The position numbers and the translations under genes are program-made. From Anarhynchus alexandrinus (taxonomy: Eukaryota > Chordata > Aves > Charadriiformes > Charadriidae), in assembly GCA_008711295.1 (NCBI GenBank), contig VUYV01000074.1, positions 3,514,797 through 3,578,796 of the forward strand: a stretch of 64,000 nucleotides of DNA, in the 5' to 3' direction. This document shows positions 24,342 to 35,329 of this stretch, piece after piece (the first letter of the stretch is position 1; every line of letters starts with the position of its first letter). Under the pieces are notes generated by a model. The model saw only the letters and a program-made list of their open reading frames with translations, ran no database searches and was not told the origin of the DNA.

Positions 24342-27300
24342 CTGGGAAGGGATACGAGAGAAGGATGTTAGTATCCAAGGGACTTTTTCCAGCTTCCAGC
24401 TCTAGTCCCGGAGTGGGTTTCAAAAGCCCCGTGTCTTGAGAGAGTGGGGGTGTGAAGCCAGCATTGTGGCTTCTGGGCACATCTCAATAACCAGCTTTGA
24501 CTTCATATAATACTTTTAGAAGGCATTTCTTTTAGCTGCTTGTAGTGTAAAGAAGGGGTCTAAAAGTTGTCTCTGTGTTGCTTGATTTATAAGGATTTGC
24601 TTTTCTTTTTGCTTTACTTCAGCAATATGAGGAATCAGCTTTTTCTTTCCTGTCTGCTGGCCAGCAGTTTTGCTGCCTCAGGGGTGTGTGCAGGGTTTTT
24701 CACCTGTGGCTGACTGGAAGAGCAGGATACTGACTTGGAGAGACCGGATCTGGTCCTTACAATTTATTTTAAAACCCGGTCACTCTATCGCTCTGCTGCT
24801 AACTGTCCTCCAAACAACACTGATCTCTGTAGGATCTTCTAAGAAGAATAGATTAAGGAAGGATGCACATGCGCATTTTGGTGTTGGAAAAAATAGCTGT
24901 ACCACCAGCATGCCCCGTTGTTTGACTCCTGTGTGGGTCTCCTATTGTCAAGTATAAGAAGAGATTTCTACCTGGTTTTTGAAAGCAGGATCTTGGGAGA
25001 AAGCTTCTACTGAATCAGCAGTGCTCGTGCTGAGACACGAGCTCCTCCCAGACTGGAAGGACTTTAGATGAAGGCAAAGACCTCTGCTTTAATGTCTGGC
25101 AGAATCTGATTTAAACCTGGCAGGAGGAAGTAGATTTATCTACCTTTGAACCTTCCAGACTGGTGGGGGCATGAACTAGATTAGCCAAATTAATGACAGC
25201 CTCCAGGGTTGCTTATAAATTGCAGATTGTCTGAGGATCACCTAAGCACTTAAGCAAGCCTTGCACAAAGGGATTTTCTCTTGGCTGTCTGGCAGGTCGT
25301 CAGCTTGCACACGCACCGAGCGTGTGGGGTAAGGGCAGCACTCCCTCTTTTGTTTTCAGGCAAGATCCGTCATCAGCGACTCCTGGTTTACAGCTGCCAC
25401 TGCTTTGTGGAGGAATCCACTGAAAGCCAGTGTGAACGGCATTGTGTGCGTGTCAGGGGCAGCCTTGTGGGAGCACTGGTGCAACGTGCTGCTGAGTCAC
25501 TGGATACGGACTGGACAAAGCATGGAGACCATCTGGGGCACCTAGCAGATCTCAGCTCCCTGCATTCTTGGTTGATTTCCACATCCTTTTTAGCTGCTTT
25601 TCAGCAGCACAAACAAGTGCTCCTTTTTTCTCTGTAGGGAGGCAGTGACCTTGGCAGAGGGCAAAGCACGCAGTCCACATGCCTCATTATGCCTTCAGCA
25701 CTAGCTTTGTGCCCACAGCAAAGCAAGGAGTGCACTGCGGGGACATGTTCCTACAGAACTCACCTCCTCCAGGACAGGCGCTCATCGCCCATATAACCCC
25801 ATGCTCCTCTGTGAAAAGAGGGATGCAACACCGACTGCCTCCAGTGAGGTCCTTGGAGTGCAGACCCGATGTATCTGCCCTGACAGCAGACAGGGTTGGG
25901 CACACAGTCCTTCTTACCAGCGGCTAAACCAGCCAGCCATTAACAAGAGAGGGCCGGGTCTGCTAGAAAAGCTGCCAACCTGTTTTTCAGCATATCTGGG
26001 GCATGTTTACTGTCACTGTCTTACTTGCACAAAGGAAGCCCTGGAGATGAGAGCTGGACAGGATGGCTGCAAGGGCTCTAACCCAAAACCTACCGCGTTT
26101 TTTGGGCTGGGATGCTGAGAGACTTTCCAAGGCATAGGCCACCTCTGACCCTTCCTCAGCTGAGAGCTGATCCTTCAACTTCTCCAGCTGTTTAAAAACA
26201 AACACAGCAGTAAACAAAATGCCCCATCACGAGGAGCTCCACAGCAGTGGAGCAAGCACAGGGCGGCTCAGAGGCAGGAGGTGCAGGCAGCCTGGCTGGC
26301 AGCGGCCCTGGGAAAGATGGGATTTTCCCTGGAGCAGGATCATTCCAGGAGAATCTGCCTTTGGAGCACTCACACCTCCCCTCAAGTCCGTCCTCCGCTA
26401 AGCTGCTTGTTTCATGGCAGCAGTGTAGGCACCCGCTGCTCTTCCCCCCAACCCCAGGGTGCAAACCCCTGTGGAGAGGAGGCTGTGCAGAAGGATATTG
26501 CACCAGTAAGAGCCAAGTCAGTGCTGGGGCAGGAGGTCTCCAGGTATCCACCCACTGCACCAGACAGCATCACTGCTGCATTGCTCTGGGCTGTCCCTCC
26601 CTTCCCTTCTCCCCAGCTCTGGTTCCCTTGGTTATAATGTGGAAAGTCCACAGTGTTTCTTCTCCACCTGTAGCTACTCTTTTCTAGTAGACTGGGAACA
26701 TCTATGGCCACCATCTAGACTTCTGCTCTGGCAGTGCTGCTCCCTGGAAGCCAGAGCTTGCTGTGCCTCAGCACTGGAGCAAGGGGCTAGGGTAGGAGCT
26801 GGCAGCTTTCCGTCTGGCATGCCACGCTGTGGTTTTTCAGTCTAAAGTGAAAAATGCCAAGTGGAACCCAGCAGGACCTCCAGGATCCACGCAAAGAGCT
26901 GGACCTGGCCTGAGAAAGGCAAAAAAGGGCTTCCACTGTCTGCGGGGTTTGGGGCACACTGGGATCCATGCCAAGGGTGCTGCACAGCTTTCCCTGGTCC
27001 TGCAAACTCGGTGTAGGATGGAGCTTCCTCTTGTTATCCATGTGTGTGGATGCTCCGCACAGCACAGCAGGGCTCCGACCCTGGGTCGGGGCTCCCTTAC
27101 TAGTAAAGAGCCCAACCAAAAACCATCCTGGATGAGGTGTGCAGGGGCTATCCCTCTAACTTCAGCCCATTGCCAGATGCAGCCGGCTGCTGCAACGCCC
27201 AGGAAGGCAGCAAGACCTCCCCTTCTCCCTCCTTTTTCTTCCATGGAGATTTCCTTTGGCATTTCTTCTTTTCCTGGCTTGGCCCTCGCTGGCCTTTCCC

Positions 27301-30300
27301 TGGTGGCAGAGGCAAGACCTGCCTCACACTTTACTGCGCTAGTCTATAGCCTTGCTCACTTTTTATCTTTTCCCACCTGTGCTATTTAGCCTGAGTCCTG
27401 CTTTTCCCTTTGTGTGATAAACGCTTACATTACTGCAGCAGAATGAAGAGTAACAGGATGTAAAGACAGAAGAATAGGGCATAAAGACGATATGCACAGT
27501 TGTTTAGCTATTCATGCAACAGTATGCATATATGTGTCTGTGCATTCGCTTCTCTCACCTGTTCAAGCTCTTCAAATTTCTTTGCCAGCTCCCAGTCTGC
27601 AAGAAGGGAGAGAGTAACATCAGTATCTGCATTGCTTCCCAAAGCTCAAATCCAAAACTGTTTCTTCATTTAATCTTTTAAGTGGTTGACCAAAAAAGAC
27701 CTAGCTATCATTTATTTCCTGATAGTGATCTCCAAATCTGTGGTAGCACAAACAGTGACAGAAAAGTGGGCTTTTTCTGCTGAATTCTGTGGGACTTTGT
27801 CCTAATTCTCCATTACGAGGGAAGCTTCTTCATCATTCACCAGGCTCTAGGGGAGTTGGCCCAACAAGGTCACACACTGTGTGATACCAGCTCAGGTGAA
27901 CCTTTCTGCTGCTTTTTGATTTTTCTCCTCATAACAGCAAATCTCTAATGGTGTATTTTCTGTCACCGGCCATTTATATGAACTCCTATTGCTTCCTTTA
28001 AGACTTGTTTATCCTCAAATCACCCATGCAGGCAGAAGCCAGAAGACACAGATTTAGCCTAGCATAACTTATTGCTTTATAAGTCAGCAAACATCAGGGT
28101 TGGCAGGGTGGAGCAACAGGAAAAGTAACACAGCAGTGAGTGCACAGACTCCACACTTCTCAGTGTCGGGGGAGCACAGGCACCTGGGGACCAGCTTCAT
28201 AGATCAGACTTAGAGATCTCACGGCTGAGCGGTACTGGACTGGACTATCAAAAAACGATGCAGATGGATGAATGAACTGCCCTGAGATATCCCACCCAGG
28301 ACACGGGGAGAGTTAGGTGCCCATGAACGGGATCTAAAAGCCCCAGCTGAATTGGGAAGGATCTGGACTAGCAATAGGGAAAGCTGCAGGAAGGGATGGG
28401 GGATTTCATATCTCACTCCTTGAGGATGGAGGTATCTTATTCCAGATTCAGACTGATGACAAAAACAGTTATTTTTTTTTAATACGATAGATGAAACAAT
28501 GGAAAGCACCACGACAAAATGACCTCAGGCAAAGCTGAGTGACCAGACTACAGCAGTTTTCCTGGGAGGGGAACGCAGAGTGATCAGCTGGTTTTAAGTG
28601 CCAGTTTGGGAAAAAAAATGCACTAAAATAAGCAGAAGAGACAGGAAAGAACTAAAGAATGCCTCTGCTGGGCCCCACAAGAAAGCCAAAAACCAGCCCT
28701 GGAGCTGCCTCCTTTGTCTGCTCCTCTCGTGGCAGCAGGCGTTGGTCTGCATCTCCAGGGGGATTTAGAACATAATTCCCCTTGATTTCAGATAAGACTT
28801 CAGCACGCAGACACATCGCCAGACTTGGGCTTTTTTTTTAAATGTTTGAAACCGAGCAGGAGGGTGCCAAGAAAGAACTGCCTGCCTTCTCAGTTTCTCC
28901 TTCAAGAAGGAAACAATTCAGCTGAAAAATCCTGAGTATTTTCTGACAAATATTAATCCAACAGAAAAAGTAGCAGTTCCTAAGCAAATCCATTGCATCA
29001 GGGCTCGGTTTGAGAGATGGGCTGGGGATGGGGATGGGGATGGGCTGGGAGTCAGGAGGTGGGGGCTCTGTTCCTGGCACTGCCATCAATGACCTCAGGC
29101 AGATTCCTCTTTAGCATGTCTTTACATATCCATAAGATAGAGGCAACCAGGCCTGCACATCTACGAGTGAAAACTGCCACTTAAAAGATGATGATGATGA
29201 CAATTATTATTATTATTATTAATTATTATTATTCTACACATTTTTACCTCTTTCAGAGTTTCAAGTGCCTATTTTGGCTCAACTTTCCACAAACCATAAG
29301 CTTGGCCAATGACTGCTATGAATAGAAAATGATCAGAGGTCGAAATTTGGAACAGATTATCTCAGGCAGGGGGAAGGAAGTTAATTTATGGATGAAGCCT
29401 TGAGAAACTGCCTGCTGTAAATCCTCTGTCTGTGCTCTGCTCAGAGATTCATTATATTCAATTGTCTGGCATAAAATGCAGCCTTTCCTCTAGGAGTAAT
29501 AAGTGCAATAATCCATAAACCAATCATAAAAATGTTATTTCTTGAATGCATCCCCTTTGCAAGAAGAATGCCTTTGTTAGTATAAGGACTTGATTTATTT
29601 GTGTTTATTTATTTGTCCCAGGATTGTTTAACCACTGCCTCACTGCATTAACAAGGGGCTGGGGAAGAGCACTGAGTGATTTTGACGAATGGTTTTTCAT
29701 AACAAAATTTTTGCTGGGCCCCGTTCTTGGCTGTTTTCACAGGGAAGAGCAGCTTCCTGCTCTGAGACCACCACATACGGCCCAAACCCTCCCCTGGCTG
29801 CGGTGGCCGTGGGAATAGCTGACCCCTGTAATCCACATGGCGTTTGTGATGGCTGTGAGTAGTGTCACGGAAAGCCCAAGTTTCTCTTCGGTGGGTCTGA
29901 GTTTAGCCACATGCGACTGGCTTTAAATTTGGTGTCTGTTCACAGAGCGCAGACAGGAAAAGCCTCTGCGTGGCCCATCTTTGCCCTCTCCGCTGTGTGG
30001 GAAAACCCCGTTGTCTCAGCCTCTTCCAGCAGTAGCCGGGGCTCTGACTTTGGCCAGGAGCTCCCGCTACCCTTGTCCCAACCTACACCTGACCCCAAGG
30101 GATCTCAGCCATCTCGATGCCTCCCCACTGCCCTGTGTGCTCACAAGGTGCCGCTGTTTTTAGCGTGCCAGCAAGGCACGGAGCTGTATCTCAAAGGCAC
30201 ATGGGGCTTTATGGGGTGTGGGTGGAAAGGTGACTCCCGAGGCTGGCCCATGCCCCAGGCATAGCGCACAACATCTCAGGGACAACAGAGGGACTCAGCA

Positions 30301-33043
30301 GCATCTCTTCTTGTTCTTACTTACATACACGCACATGCTCCCTTCCCAGCTCAGTGCTGAGCTTCTGAGGATCTAGGGTGCGTGTTTTTGGGCAGTTTTA
30401 CATGGTATTGCAAAAGCAGGTCCAGGACCCCCATGACGGAGAACATCTGACATTAATCATGTGTAGGCACCATACTGGGTGCTTCCACTTTCTGAGCAGC
30501 TGGTATTTCTGAGGAACCTGAGGAGCCAGTTCCTTGCATTCATGCAAACACAGATTCAGGAAGCTGAGATCTCCCATCCCCTTCACTTACCAATATTTTC
30601 TGGTCTCCGCCATGCGAGTTTCTTATTAAGAAGCAGAGTCAGCAGTGTGTCCTCATGATTTGTGTCTTCTCTCTCCGGAAGCACTCGATTCTCTGCGGCA
30701 CATAAAACACACCTTTCTCGATCTCTAATGACAAAAAAGGTAGACTCTCCAGCCCCTAACATTAAAACAATAATTAAGAAGGCTGAGAAGCGGAAGGAAA
30801 ATGTCTCCTGTCAGCACTTTGTCCGGGTGGAAGGAGCTTGGGGGAAGAGGAAGATGTGTGTGTGACAGAATAAAACGTCCAGGCAGTGAGGGCTGTGCAA
30901 CGAAAGGGTGCAGGATGGAGGAGCCCTCCCTGCCAGCTCCGGGCTGCTGGCCAGTCTCACTGCAGCCTCATCAACACGGCTGGCTGCAGAGAGCCAGAGA
31001 CATCACCTTGATTTAGACAGTCCTGACCTCTTCTGCAAGGCGGCTGTAGCGGATGCTTCTGCAAAGCCAGACAGCAACCCACGAGATCCTCTTCTCAAAA
31101 CTGCAGGTGTTCCCCCCACTTACACCACCCACCTTCCCAAGGCCAACAGAGGTGGGAACTGGCTCCTCATGAGGACTGACGTGTGGGTACCAGAGCTGAA
31201 AAGCCCTACGGCCCCACAGTCTGTTCTTGTGCTCACTCAGCCTTGGGGCTGCTCTGTCTGACTGCCAGTGGTATTAAAGGATTCTTCCTGAACAGAGCCA
31301 AAGTGTGGAGGAGTTTAAAGCGAGCCTCTTTATCCCCAAAGAAGCCTCTCACAGTAGCTGTAGGCCACGCAGAATTTTTCTGTTTTCCAGGAAAAACATC
31401 CCCAAGCTGCTGTCCTAAAACAATTTGGACCTCTCTAAGGCTTCTTTAGGGAGCTTTCTCAGTGGTTTTGCTTTAGCGGTTGTGGCTATGCCCTCAAATG
31501 AATGGTTGTGAAGGTCAAAGGTTCAGCAGAAACCAGCAGACACAGGGGATGGGACTAATCAGAGGCCTGGAGGCTCTGAGACCCTCCCAGCTCTGCTGAA
31601 CAGATTTCCAGAATCATCCGAAACTCGAGCGTTGCATTCATTTTTGAGAATGACAGAATGGGAGCCACACTTTACAGGGAGAACAGCCATTCCCCAAAAT
31701 CTTTGATCTGAACACCCTTGCCCCACCCCCAGACCCTACAAAGCCCTAGAATCCATGGAAAATACTAAGAAATTATGCAGAAAGGCTTATTTTCTCTTCC
31801 ACCAGGATCTTTAGGACTTCCGCTCACTATCTTCAAGGAGGTGAGAAAGGAGAAAGTGGTCTCGTATAGCCATCATAGCTGTGGTGGGATGAATGCGATT
31901 ATTTTTGACGCGCATGAAACAAAACATTGCACCAGATGAGTTTTAAGGTTGCTCAAGAGTATGTGGGAATCAGCTCCACTACCTAAAGTCACATAAATCT
32001 GCAGAAGCAGAGGGGTTCTGGCCAAAGCAATGCCAAAAGTATTTGCCCAGATTCAACCCTGCCTCGCGCTGTGGCTGAAGCCACTGATCCTGATTGCGAT
32101 CTCTAGAAATAAACCCGAGGGAGTTAGCACAGCTACACGCTGTGTAAAACTCACAGTTAGCGTGGAGTGCTATAAACCTTGTTCCTAAGTCTGGAAGAGA
32201 GTTATGATTTTAAAATAGCTACTTTTAGTCATTTGGGGGATTTGCTACAGAAGAAAAAAAACCCTATAAACACACTAGTAAAAACTAAACAGAAGCAGTA
32301 TTTAGATAGAGTGGCCTCAGGAATGTTTTGGTTGTCATTACAAAAATAAATAGGTGATATAAGAGGAAAAATCATTTGAAAAGCAATGTTATTTTCAAGC
32401 CTATATTTAGCTGCTCTTTTTTTTTCTACTGCCAAGTCTCTTTAAGGAAGAAGATTAATGATTGACATTTCCCTGCAGAATAAGTTCAAGTTAAGATTAA
32501 TTTAAATTATGGGAGAAGAACATATAAAAAGAAGTTTTGTGAATAAAAAAAGTTCAGCAGCACCCTACTACTGACATTTATGAGCTGTCAAATCTCATAT
32601 GGTGCATACTGGAATTGCTACTCTCTGATATTTTAATGTTTTTCCTTGGAAATTTTCTTTTGGGAGAGAAAGAGCTACCCTTACCAGATTCCACCAGATC
32701 TGATATTTTTACTGATTAGCAGAATGTGTCATACAACCAGCTGCAGACCAGAAGGACAGCTTTAGCTCACCCTAATATAAGCAAGTCTCTGGGTAGTACC
32801 CGTGCTAATTGATAGTTTAGTACAGCTCAAGGTTTATTTTATTTTCCTTCATGGATAAGCAACCGTTGCATGGCCATGACAAGCAGCAAAGCAAAAAGGT
32901 AACCACCTACCTGTGTCATCTAGTCTGTGTTCCAGCTTACCTTGTAGTAAAAAAGGCTCTCCACGTGCGGATGGGACATATGCAGTCATGGTCAAGATGG
33001 TTAGCACTCCAAGGGACAGCTGCACAGACCACATCTTCTCCAT
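24316..33043 (-). CDS. UTS2B: Urotensin-2B precursor (urotensin II-related peptide), five coding exons
   Basis: Joining, in - strand order, 33043-32911, 30692-30591, 27596-27559, 26187-26094 and 24341-24316 gives a 130-residue prohormone. Residues 1 to about 28 are a signal peptide (MEKMWSVQLSLGVLTILT, cleavage near SARG). Residues 45-91 form the charged propeptide containing LLTLLLNKKL and WELAKKFEELEQ, and 92-122 continue it to the tribasic site KKR (120-122). The C-terminus is ACFWKYCI (123-130), whose two cysteines form the disulfide ring of urotensin peptides. Family knowledge: this is the precursor of urotensin II-related peptide, a ligand of the receptor UTS2R with vascular and neuroendocrine actions. 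Mammalian peptides end in Val; here it is Ile. All four introns are GT-AG with agreeing phases (1, 1, 0, 1). Every exon is intact. Confidence 0.95.
24342..26093 (-). other. UTS2B: UTS2B intron 4
   Basis: Phase 1 intron splitting Ala123 between the cleavage site and the hormone. No repeat or other gene is recognised. Frames on both strands are short and unlike known proteins. Confidence 0.88.
26094..26187 (-). CDS. UTS2B: UTS2B coding exon 4 (propeptide and tribasic site)
   Basis: The acceptor TTTTTAAACAG precedes 26187 and the donor CGCG|GTAGGT follows 26094. The 94 bases encode residues 92-122, LEKLKDQLSAEEG through SASQPKKR, plus the first base of Ala123. The KKR is the prohormone cleavage site immediately before the hormone. 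Reading on into the intron gives GRFWV instead of the hormone, which shows that splicing is needed here. Confidence 0.95.
26188..27558 (-). other. UTS2B: UTS2B intron 3
   Basis: Phase 0 intron. It is comparatively GC-rich, which is why several long chance frames overlap on both strands between 26190 and 27390 (up to 186 codons). None shows conserved motifs, and all lie inside a well-supported intron. Confidence 0.88.
27559..27596 (-). CDS. UTS2B: UTS2B coding exon 3 (38-base micro-exon)
   Basis: The acceptor TCCCTTCTTGCAG and donor CAG|GTGAGA flank 38 bases that complete Asp79 and encode WELAKKFEELEQ (80-91). The helical, glutamate/lysine-rich piece joins in frame to LEKLKDQL of the next exon, matching the family. 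It was found by splice phase and family resemblance; it is too short for any frame search. Confidence 0.92.
29019..29049. repeat. GGGGAT short tandem repeat
   Basis: Three GGGGAT copies are flanked on each side by GGGCTGGG. It is a small purine-rich tandem repeat inside UTS2B intron 2. Confidence 0.8.
29187..29233. repeat. Compound GAT / ATT microsatellite
   Basis: Four GAT units and a partial unit are followed by two blocks of ATT units separated by a one-base slip. It is likely to vary in length between individuals. Confidence 0.9.
30591..30692 (-). CDS. UTS2B: UTS2B coding exon 2 (propeptide)
   Basis: The acceptor TTATGTGCCGCAG precedes 30692 and the donor ATTG|GTAAGT follows 30591. The 102 bases complete Glu45, give residues 46-78, and leave the first base of Asp79. 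The piece LPEREDTNHEDTLLTLLLNK resembles the corresponding propeptide segment of mammalian UTS2B. The exon is not contained in any long open frame. Confidence 0.92.
30693..32910 (-). other. UTS2B: UTS2B intron 1
   Basis: Phase 1 intron (codon 45) between the signal-peptide exon and the propeptide exon. I recognise no repeat or gene within it. Confidence 0.88.
32911..33043 (-). CDS. UTS2B: UTS2B coding exon 1 (signal peptide)
   Basis: The exon starts at ATG 33043-33041 and ends with GATGACACAG|GTAGGT, leaving one base of codon 45. It encodes residues 1-44. An in-frame upstream ATG at 33094 would add 17 residues ahead of the signal peptide; the inner start is preferred because it puts the hydrophobic core at the N-terminus and agrees with the family length. 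Upstream non-coding exons are possible but not located. Confidence 0.93.
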
Positions 33044-35329
33044 GTTCCCACCACCCAAAAGCATTCTTCCTTCAGGCACAGTGGAGGACTTCAATGCAAC
33101 CCAGTGCCAGATGAGCTCACTTTTAAGAGGCAGTGGATGTGCCGTGATTGCAAATGGCCTTTGGAGGAGGGGAGAAAAATATCTCTTGAGATATAATTCA
33201 ACCTGTCAATATGATTCACTCCTTTGGGAGTGGACAGAACAACCCAGTAACAGACGTCAGATGGAACCTGTTCAATATATCTCACATCGGACTGATTTAA
33301 TGAATTCTGATGTTCCCATAGGCATGCACCATTCACGCACGCCGATATACATTCCCTTATGTACATACATTAAAAATATTTTTTCGGGGCTGCTTTAACA
33401 GAGTTCAGACATGAGGACTCCCACATTAGCAAGGAAGATTTGTCTAACGTACAAGTTGCCGTATGTCACCAGTTTGGACAGAATCAGGTTAATGGGTTTT
33501 TGTAATTTATCATCTCACTTCCTAGTGCCTATATTAATTAATGTGAGACATAATGAGTGCTGAAGCAGTGGAAAACAGAGGGGAAAGCTCTTTTCATTTA
33601 ACTGATTGGAGGATGTTGAGTGTGTCTTGCTCACCATGACTTATGGCTTTGTCAACGGGAAAGGCATCACACCCTATTTTGGGATCGTGTCTGAGAGGGG
33701 GAGCGCACATTTGGCAGCAGATATGGAATACGTCAAGGATGGGCAACTGTCTTCAGTTTTTTCTGAGGGAAAAAAAGAAGCGGAAGGTCAGATGCTGGTT
33801 CTGGCTGCACAGCCATATTTCATTAGTTTAAAGCGAAGTATTGAGGCACATTGCGCATATTGCATGTCTCCTCAGGTCGTGACTACATCTTGGTTTGGCT
33901 TCTATTTGATGTCTGTCCATCACTATTGATCAGAGATCTGCTACTAGTTTTCTATTACAACCTTACCAAGAAAAATGTTGTAATACTAACAGCGCTAAAC
34001 TTTGTTCTTCGCTTCTGCTTCTTCTGCAGAACTGAATCATCTGTACCACACTTTGGCCAAGCTCTGACTTGTACATACACTCCTAGTGACTCACCTCGTG
34101 TGCTTTTTTGATACCACATACTGCCAGATTACCCAACATAGCTTCATCTGATGATACCTGCACTTCATCTTAACTAAAAGACAATATCATTTCCATGTTT
34201 GGGCTTTTGGCTCCTTGTCCCCAGCTCTCCCTACAACTTGCTGTGCACCTGGGATAGCTGTAGAATGAATAGCCTTTTAATAGCCCTTTTAATATTCATT
34301 TTTTACTAGGAAATGGGGGAGGGAGAGGATTAGATTTTTTTGCAAGAAGTGCCTATGAGAATGATGTGATGCTTCCATTAAGGAATACTTGTCTACTGAG
34401 GAAATATTCCAAAATTTTCCCTGCAGATATATTATGTACAAATAAACCAAACTTGTCTTTTCTCTCAGTCTTGTGAACCAGTGATCAGCCATCTGAAGTA
34501 CTCCCCTTCTTCACAAAGTTCTGATTGGACTGAAGGACACTGTGTCCTACTGAGAACACTTTTCCAGCCGTCTCTGTCTCCCTAAGCTGCCTGTTTCAAA
34601 CCAGTCGGTAGTGAGCACCCCCCATGAAGCACCACCTTGCACAGGAGTCCAGGACGGACAATAGTGGCTCTGACTCATAACCATTTTCTTAAGGGATGGT
34701 GATGTCCGTTTTCCCTTGGTATTAAATGGCTTTCCATGTCCCTATCAGTATAGTATGTCTTGAGATCTGCTGTGAAATTGGCTTTGCCTTGGTATAGAAG
34801 GTGGGTTTTTCCATCTCCTCTAAGTTTATGCAGAATCCACAGATCTCTGACTGTTTTTCCCTGCCCTTGGCTATAAGGCATCATGGGCTATTGGCAGGCT
34901 TTTTCAGGAAGATGAGCTGTTCCCTGGGATTTCCTCTTTCACTGCAGAGTTCAGTTCTGGGTCACTGCAACTGTTCAGCCCCCAAAGCAACTCATGTATA
35001 GAGTGTGCCAGTCCTTTCAAGTGCGGACCCTGGTGAAGGTGAGGGACTGCCATTCTACATTTACATACTAGAAGGGAGATTACTGGATGCGGTGAGGAGG
35101 TGGATGCTCTCAGCGGGTGGGTGGATAGATACCTGACAGCTACTGCCAGACACTAGTGGACTTTTTGCATTTGTTGCAGTTATGAGGTGGTTGATTTGCA
35201 GTGTTGGGCTTCTGTAAGACTCCCACCTGGAAAATTCCTTTGCTTTTAGCCCATTTGTCCAGGTGCTGGAAATACTATTACATTTTATTGTTCTTATGTA
35301 TTTTATTCTCAATAGAAAAACAACGTAGT

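Larger units (their letters stand above)
27597..30590 (-). other. UTS2B: UTS2B intron 2
   Basis: Phase 1 intron splitting Asp79. It contains a GGGGAT minisatellite-like patch and a GAT/ATT microsatellite, listed separately. No other gene is recognised. Confidence 0.88.

Noticed and set aside
26829..27389. 186-codon + frame, with a 141-codon frame opposite
   Set aside because: It lies within UTS2B intron 3, shows no domain or conserved motif, and both strands are open together, as expected in stop-poor GC-rich DNA.
33041..33094. Upstream in-frame ATG of UTS2B (at 33094) as the true start
   Set aside because: It would place 17 mostly polar residues before the signal peptide and make the protein longer than the family. 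The inner ATG fits better.
34675..34884. - strand frame with a segment reading LHKLRGDGKTHLLYQGKANF
   Set aside because: It faintly recalls LINE ORF1 C-terminal motifs, but the match is too weak and too short, and no neighbouring ORF1 or reverse-transcriptase sequence supports it.
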